A DNA stretch of 18,347 bases from Bacillota bacterium. Its GTDB lineage: Bacteria; Bacillota; Clostridia; Lachnospirales; Lachnospiraceae. Position numbers and translations under genes: made by a program. Below are positions 14,449 to 18,347 of the stretch, one piece after another (position 1 is the first letter of the stretch; each line of letters starts with the position of its first letter). Where the stretch lies: assembly GCA_023412855.1 (NCBI GenBank), contig JAEZRJ010000046.1, positions 1-18,347 on the forward strand, written 5' to 3'. Below the pieces are notes generated by a model. That model was given only the letters and a program-made list of their open reading frames with translations, was not told the origin of the DNA and did no database searches.

Positions 14449-16320
14449 ATGAGCAAGCTTGCGTTAAGAGATGAAATACTGCTGCAGGTGGAAAAGCCGG
14501 CCCGCTACATCGGCAACGAAGTGAATGCGGTAGTAAAAGATAAGGATGCGGTATCCGTCCGTATGGCGATGTGCTTTCCCGACATATATGAAATCGGCAT
14601 GTCGCATTTAGGAATCCAGATTATATACGATATGTTGAACAGCTTTGAGGATGTATGGTGTGAACGGGTTTATTCGCCATGGGTCGATTTGGATAAAATT
14701 ATGAGGGAGGAACATATCCCTCTTTTTGCGCTGGAATCTCAGGAACCAGTAAAGGATATGGATTTCCTCGGCATCACCATTCAGTATGAGATGTGTTATA
14801 CGAATATTTTACAGATTCTCGATCTGTCCCAGATTCCTCTTTTAGCAAAGGACAGGACTCTGGACCATCCCATCGTAATCGGGGGAGGGCCTTGTACCTA
14901 TAATCCCGAACCGATTGCTGAATTTTTTGATATGTTTTATATCGGAGAAGGGGAGACCAGGTACCGTGAACTCATAGATTTATATAAGGATTCCAGGAAG
15001 AAGGAAGAAAGCCGTATAGAATTCCTGAGAAGGGCGGCCAAGCTTTCGGGTATCTATGTACCGATGTTTTATGATGTCGATTATAAAGAGGACGGTACCA
15101 TTCTCGGAATGAGACCGACAGAGGAAGGAATACCTGAAACTGTGAAGAAGGAAATCGAGATGGCAGTTTCCGATACCTATTATCCGATGAAGCCCGTAGT
15201 CCCTTTTATTAAGGCGACTCAGGACAGGGTGGTCCTGGAAATCCAACGGGGATGTATCAGAGGATGCCGCTTCTGTCAGGCCGGACAGCTTTACCGTCCG
15301 GTACGGGAACGTGATGTGGAAGTGTTGAAGGGCTATGCCGTAGAAATGCTGAAAAATACCGGACATGAGGAAATTTCCCTAAGTTCCTTAAGCTCCAGCG
15401 ATTATTCCAAGCTTCCTGAACTTATTGATTTTCTCATCGATGAGTGCGGGAAAAATTATATTAATATTTCACTGCCTTCTCTTCGTATCGATGCTTTTTC
15501 TTTGGACGTGATGAGTAAGGTTCAGGATATAAGAAAGAGCAGTCTGACTTTTGCTCCCGAGGCCGGAAGTCAGAGGCTCAGAGACGTTATCAACAAGGGA
15601 TTGACTGAAGAAGTCATCCTTAAAGGAGCAGCTATGGCATTCGAAGGAGGCTGGACAAGGGTGAAACTCTACTTCATGCTTGGACTTCCTACTGAGACGC
15701 AGGAGGATATAAGAGGTATTGCCGATTTATCCAACAAGATAGCCGCCACATTTTTTGAAACTGTTCCCAAAGAGGAACGGAAGAACGGAAAGGTACAGAT
15801 TGTCAGCAGTACCTCCTTCTTCATTCCCAAGCCATTCACTCCTTTTCAGTGGGCAAAGATGTGTACAAAGGAGGAATTCATCGAAAAGGCATATCTCACA
15901 CGCAGTGCCATTAAGGAGCAGCTCAATCAAAAAAGCATCAAATATAATTGGCATGAGGCGGATGTAAGCGTTATGGAGGGCGTTTTTGCCCGAGGAGACA
16001 GAAAAATTGCAGCAGTTATCCGGAGAGCCTACGAAAAAGGATGTCTCTTCGACTCGTGGAGCGAGCATTTTCATAATGACGTATGGTTGGAGACCTTCGA
16101 GGAGTGCGGCATAAGCGTTGATTTTTATACTACGAGAGAGCGTTCCCTGGATGAAGTATTTCCTTGGGATTTCATAGATTGCGGCGTGACTAAGAACTTT
16201 CTGAAAAAGGAATGGGACAAGGCGGTGGAAGAGACTGTATCTCCCAATTGCCGGATACAGTGTCTTGGATGCGGCGCCGCTGTATTTGGAGGAGGTGTGT
16301 GCTTTGAAGATAAGAATTAA
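14449..16320 (+). CDS. B12-binding-type radical SAM protein (TIGR03960-like)
   Basis: A 623-residue radical SAM protein. The N-terminal part (about 30-200) has the B12-binding-like fold of this family (CFPDIYEIGMSHLGI, LGITIQYEMCYTNIL, IGGGPCTYNPEP), though the classical DxHxxG cobalamin motif is not evident. The radical SAM domain carries RGCIRGCRFCQAGQ with Cys269, Cys273 and Cys276 for the 4Fe-4S cluster, and later LTFAPEAGSQRLRDVINKG. The C-terminus has extra cysteines (CLGCGAAVFGGGVC), which might hold another cluster. The family nearly always pairs with a DUF2344 protein, either fused or adjacent, as here, and its substrate is unknown. Its regular place beside RNase G and ribosome-assembly genes suggests a role in RNA or ribosome modification, an inference only. 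The ATG follows AGGAG by 4 bases. Confidence 0.92.
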   Translation: MSKLALRDEILLQVEKPARYIGNEVNAVVKDKDAVSVRMAMCFPDIYEIGMSHLGIQIIYDMLNSFEDVWCERVYSPWVDLDKIMREEHIPLFALESQEPVKDMDFLGITIQYEMCYTNILQILDLSQIPLLAKDRTLDHPIVIGGGPCTYNPEPIAEFFDMFYIGEGETRYRELIDLYKDSRKKEESRIEFLRRAAKLSGIYVPMFYDVDYKEDGTILGMRPTEEGIPETVKKEIEMAVSDTYYPMKPVVPFIKATQDRVVLEIQRGCIRGCRFCQAGQLYRPVRERDVEVLKGYAVEMLKNTGHEEISLSSLSSSDYSKLPELIDFLIDECGKNYINISLPSLRIDAFSLDVMSKVQDIRKSSLTFAPEAGSQRLRDVINKGLTEEVILKGAAMAFEGGWTRVKLYFMLGLPTETQEDIRGIADLSNKIAATFFETVPKEERKNGKVQIVSSTSFFIPKPFTPFQWAKMCTKEEFIEKAYLTRSAIKEQLNQKSIKYNWHEADVSVMEGVFARGDRKIAAVIRRAYEKGCLFDSWSEHFHNDVWLETFEECGISVDFYTTRERSLDEVFPWDFIDCGVTKNFLKKEWDKAVEETVSPNCRIQCLGCGAAVFGGGVCFEDKN

Positions 16321-17020
16321 ATTTGCCAAGTCCGGCGCTATGCGCTTTGTCGGCCATTTGGACGTGATGAGATATTTTCAAAAGGCTATTCGCCGCGCAG
16401 GCATCGATGTGGCTTATTCGGGGGGCTTCAGCCCTCATCAGATCATGTCCTTTGCCGCTCCCTTAGGCGTAGGTTTGACAAGCCATGGAGAATATATGGA
16501 CATTGAGGTGGTTTCTGCGGCTTCCGCCAGAGAGCTTAAGGATAGCCTGAATAATGCTATGGTTCCCGGAATGGAAATCGTAAGCGTTACGAAACTGCCT
16601 GACGACGCCATGAACGCCATGGCCAGTGTGGCGGCGGCTAAATATACCGTGAGATTCCGGGAAGGCTATGAGCCTGATTTCGACTGGGAGGCGCAGACGG
16701 CGGCATTTTATGCCAGACCCTCCATTCCGGTTACGAAAAAGACGAAAAAGAGCGAAGTAGAAATGGATATCAAACCATCTATCTACGCCTTGGAATCTGT
16801 TAAAGACGAAAATGGACAGGGAGTTATACGCATGATGGTGGATGCCAGCAGCTCGGGCAATATCAAGCCCGGTCTGGTCATCGAGGCTTTTTTAGCGAAA
16901 AACGGCGGTACACTTTCCGACTTCGCCCTGGAAATAACAAGAGAAGATACCTTTACGAATGCAGGAACGGAAGACGAGCCGGTATTTATATCATTGGATG
17001 CGGTAGGTAATGAATTTTAA
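16304..17020 (+). CDS. TIGR03936 / DUF2344 radical SAM-associated protein
   Basis: A 238-residue partner of the preceding radical SAM protein. The family block is plain: KFAKSGAMRFVGHLDVMRYFQKAIRRAG, followed by SGGFSPHQIMSFAAPLGVG and EYMDIEV. The likely start is TTG at 16304, because a strong GGAGGAGG site (16288-16295) ends 8 bases before it; an in-frame ATG at 16265 lies upstream of that site. The gene overlaps the radical SAM gene by 17 bases and shares one base with the RNase G start (TAATG), so the three are translationally coupled. In some bacteria this domain is fused to the radical SAM protein. Function unknown; it is presumed to help substrate recognition. Confidence 0.9.
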   Translation: MKIRIKFAKSGAMRFVGHLDVMRYFQKAIRRAGIDVAYSGGFSPHQIMSFAAPLGVGLTSHGEYMDIEVVSAASARELKDSLNNAMVPGMEIVSVTKLPDDAMNAMASVAAAKYTVRFREGYEPDFDWEAQTAAFYARPSIPVTKKTKKSEVEMDIKPSIYALESVKDENGQGVIRMMVDASSSGNIKPGLVIEAFLAKNGGTLSDFALEITREDTFTNAGTEDEPVFISLDAVGNEF

Positions 17021-18216
17021 TGAACGATAGGAAATATATCATTTTAAAAAGAAATCATCAAATATTGTCCTTACTTTTTCATGGCAACCACCTGCGCTTT
17101 GCAACTGCTGAAGAAGAAGGGGGCAGCGTTGTCGGCAATATTTATGTGGCAAAAGTAAAAAATATATCCGCCAATATCAACGCAGCCTTCGTGGAGATTG
17201 CTCCGGGCTTTTCCTGTTTTCTCGCTCTGAACGAGGCAAAAAGCCCGATCCTTGCCAATAGGTGCTACGACGGGAGGATTCTCGCCGGAGACGATATTGT
17301 TGTACAGATAAATAAGGACGCGGTAAAGACGAAGCAGCCTGCCGCCACCTGTGTTCTTTCTTTAAGCGGAAAATACTGTGTTGTATCGCTGGGAAGGCCG
17401 GGCATAGCATATTCCTCCAAGCTATCGATGAAGGTCAGGACAAGGATCGGCGAGGCGCTGAAAGAAGAGTTTGCATCGCTTCCAAAAGGCATCGGGACGG
17501 TTATCCGCACGAACGCCAAGGATCTTGAAGATTATTCGCCTCTTCTGGAAGAATGGAAGGAATTAACGGCGCAGCTTGAGGAATTGGCCGAAGTGTCCGT
17601 TCATAGGACCAGCTATTCCCTTCTTTATAAAAAGCCTTCGGACTACCTTCTTCGGCTCCGGGATACTTATGCGGGACAATACGAAGAAATCGTGACGGAT
17701 GACGAGGGGATTTATGAGGAGATAGCGGAATACTCACGCCTGCATCCCGCCTTTCACATACGTGAAGCAAGGCTTTATAAGGATGCACTTCTCCCTCTTC
17801 ACAAGTTATATTCTGTAGATGCACGCTTAAAAGAGGCACTGGATAAGAAAGTATGGCTTAAATCCGGCGGTTACCTTATTATTGAGCCCACGGAGGCTTT
17901 GACGGTAATCGACGTAAACACAGGGAAGGTTAGTACTAAAAAGGATGACGAAGAAACCTTTTTTCGCATGAATATGGAGGCTGCCGAAGAAATATCCCTT
18001 CAGCTTACCCTGCGAAATATATCCGGCATCATCGTCGTTGACTTCATCAATATGCGAAAGCAGGAGCATAGCGATAAGCTAATGGCACATTTTGGCGATT
18101 TGCTGAAAAAAGATCCGGTGAAAACGAATCTTGTGGATATGACAGTTCTCGGACTGGTGGAAGTCACCCGTATGAAAATAAACAGACCCTTGAGGGAACA
18201 GCTCTCACAGCTTTAA
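17020..18216 (+). CDS. rng: Ribonuclease E/G family endoribonuclease
   Basis: A 398-residue RNase G-like enzyme that cleaves single-stranded RNA in rRNA maturation and mRNA decay. An S1-type RNA-binding domain sits at about 36-115 (GNIYVAKVKNI, INAAFVEI). The RNase H/DNase I-like catalytic core follows, with KKVWLKSGGYLIIEPTEAL (276-294), the metal-binding Asp298 (VIDVNTGK) and Asp341 (IVVDFINM). The protein ends at TRMKINRPLREQLSQL, just before where RNase E/G of proteobacteria carry the CPxC zinc-link, so tetramerisation by that link is not expected; short forms like this appear in Firmicutes. The ATG overlaps the stop of the DUF2344 gene by one base. Often rplU and obg lie next; here a different gene follows. 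Confidence 0.93.
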   Translation: MNDRKYIILKRNHQILSLLFHGNHLRFATAEEEGGSVVGNIYVAKVKNISANINAAFVEIAPGFSCFLALNEAKSPILANRCYDGRILAGDDIVVQINKDAVKTKQPAATCVLSLSGKYCVVSLGRPGIAYSSKLSMKVRTRIGEALKEEFASLPKGIGTVIRTNAKDLEDYSPLLEEWKELTAQLEELAEVSVHRTSYSLLYKKPSDYLLRLRDTYAGQYEEIVTDDEGIYEEIAEYSRLHPAFHIREARLYKDALLPLHKLYSVDARLKEALDKKVWLKSGGYLIIEPTEALTVIDVNTGKVSTKKDDEETFFRMNMEAAEEISLQLTLRNISGIIVVDFINMRKQEHSDKLMAHFGDLLKKDPVKTNLVDMTVLGLVEVTRMKINRPLREQLSQL

Positions 18217-18264
18217 ATAAAAACGAAACTGCAGCAAGTTTGGGATCCAGAAGGAAGATAACGC

Positions 18265-18347
18265 ATGAAAATTATTAAAATGGAAAAAGTAAAAGACGGC
18301 AAATATTTAAAAAACTATGAGCTTACCTATCTTAACAAGGCCGGACG
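18265..18347 (+). CDS. Start of a probable Nudix hydrolase, cut by window edge
   Basis: 27 codons are visible, beginning MKIIKMEKVKDGKYLKNYEL and running off the window. AGAAGGAAG lies about 6 bases before the ATG, so it is a real start. The pattern (short basic N-terminus, then KNYELTYLNKAG) is like the N-terminal strand of Nudix hydrolases of ADP-ribose pyrophosphatase type seen in related clostridia, but the Nudix box lies outside the window, so this is recognition by similarity of a short stretch only. It is not ribosomal protein L21, which often follows RNase G. Confidence 0.5.
   Translation, partial: MKIIKMEKVKDGKYLKNYELTYLNKAG

Noticed and set aside
1..18347. CRISPR array, tRNA/rRNA genes, prophage or insertion sequence
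   Set aside because: No regularly spaced repeats, no recognisable RNA genes, and no transposase, integrase or phage proteins on either strand.

Overview
The window reads as chromosomal DNA of an anaerobic, probably spore-forming Firmicute, most likely a Lachnospiraceae-type clostridium. This is an inference from gene content: RecU, short-form HisG with HisZ, a PdaA-type spore-cortex deacetylase, a long three-domain HisIE, and the radical SAM / DUF2344 / RNase G row. AGGAGG-like ribosome binding sites and AT-rich intergenic DNA agree. No transposase, integrase, CRISPR array, tRNA or rRNA was recognised.

Region 1 (1-3747, + strand) is housekeeping: the 3' two-thirds of a YgiQ-type radical SAM protein, a short-chain dehydrogenase, an RluA-family pseudouridine synthase and the Holliday junction resolvase RecU. 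Region 2 (3789-9105, + strand) is a partial histidine operon, hisZ-hisG-hisD-hisB-hisIE. It starts from a near-consensus sigma-A promoter and ends at a hairpin terminator. hisC, hisH, hisA and hisF are absent here and must lie elsewhere if the pathway is complete. A 53-bp tandem duplication at the hisZ/hisG junction creates an 18-codon ORF that overlaps the stop of hisZ and the start of hisG by ATGA. HisIE carries an extra N-terminal HisA/HisF-like barrel that has lost its catalytic aspartate.

Region 3 (9160-12795, - strand) holds an NCS2 purine permease and, upstream, a methyl-accepting chemotaxis protein whose sensor is an N-terminal H-NOX heme domain. The domain keeps every heme-ligating and distal-pocket residue of the oxygen-binding class. 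Region 4 (12796-13053) is the divergent intergenic stretch. It contains a 153-bp multi-hairpin element bounded by a 14-bp inverted repeat, lying between a promoter for the chemoreceptor and a possible sporulation-type promoter for the deacetylase.

Region 5 (13054-18347, + strand) has pdaA, a small unrecognised membrane protein, a tightly packed row of B12-type radical SAM protein (TIGR03960-like), DUF2344 partner and RNase G, and the first 27 codons of a likely Nudix hydrolase cut by the window edge. Most of the window is ordinary core genome. The points most worth a second look are the hisZ/hisG duplication, the H-NOX chemoreceptor, the HisF-like pseudo-domain of HisIE and the structured intergenic element.
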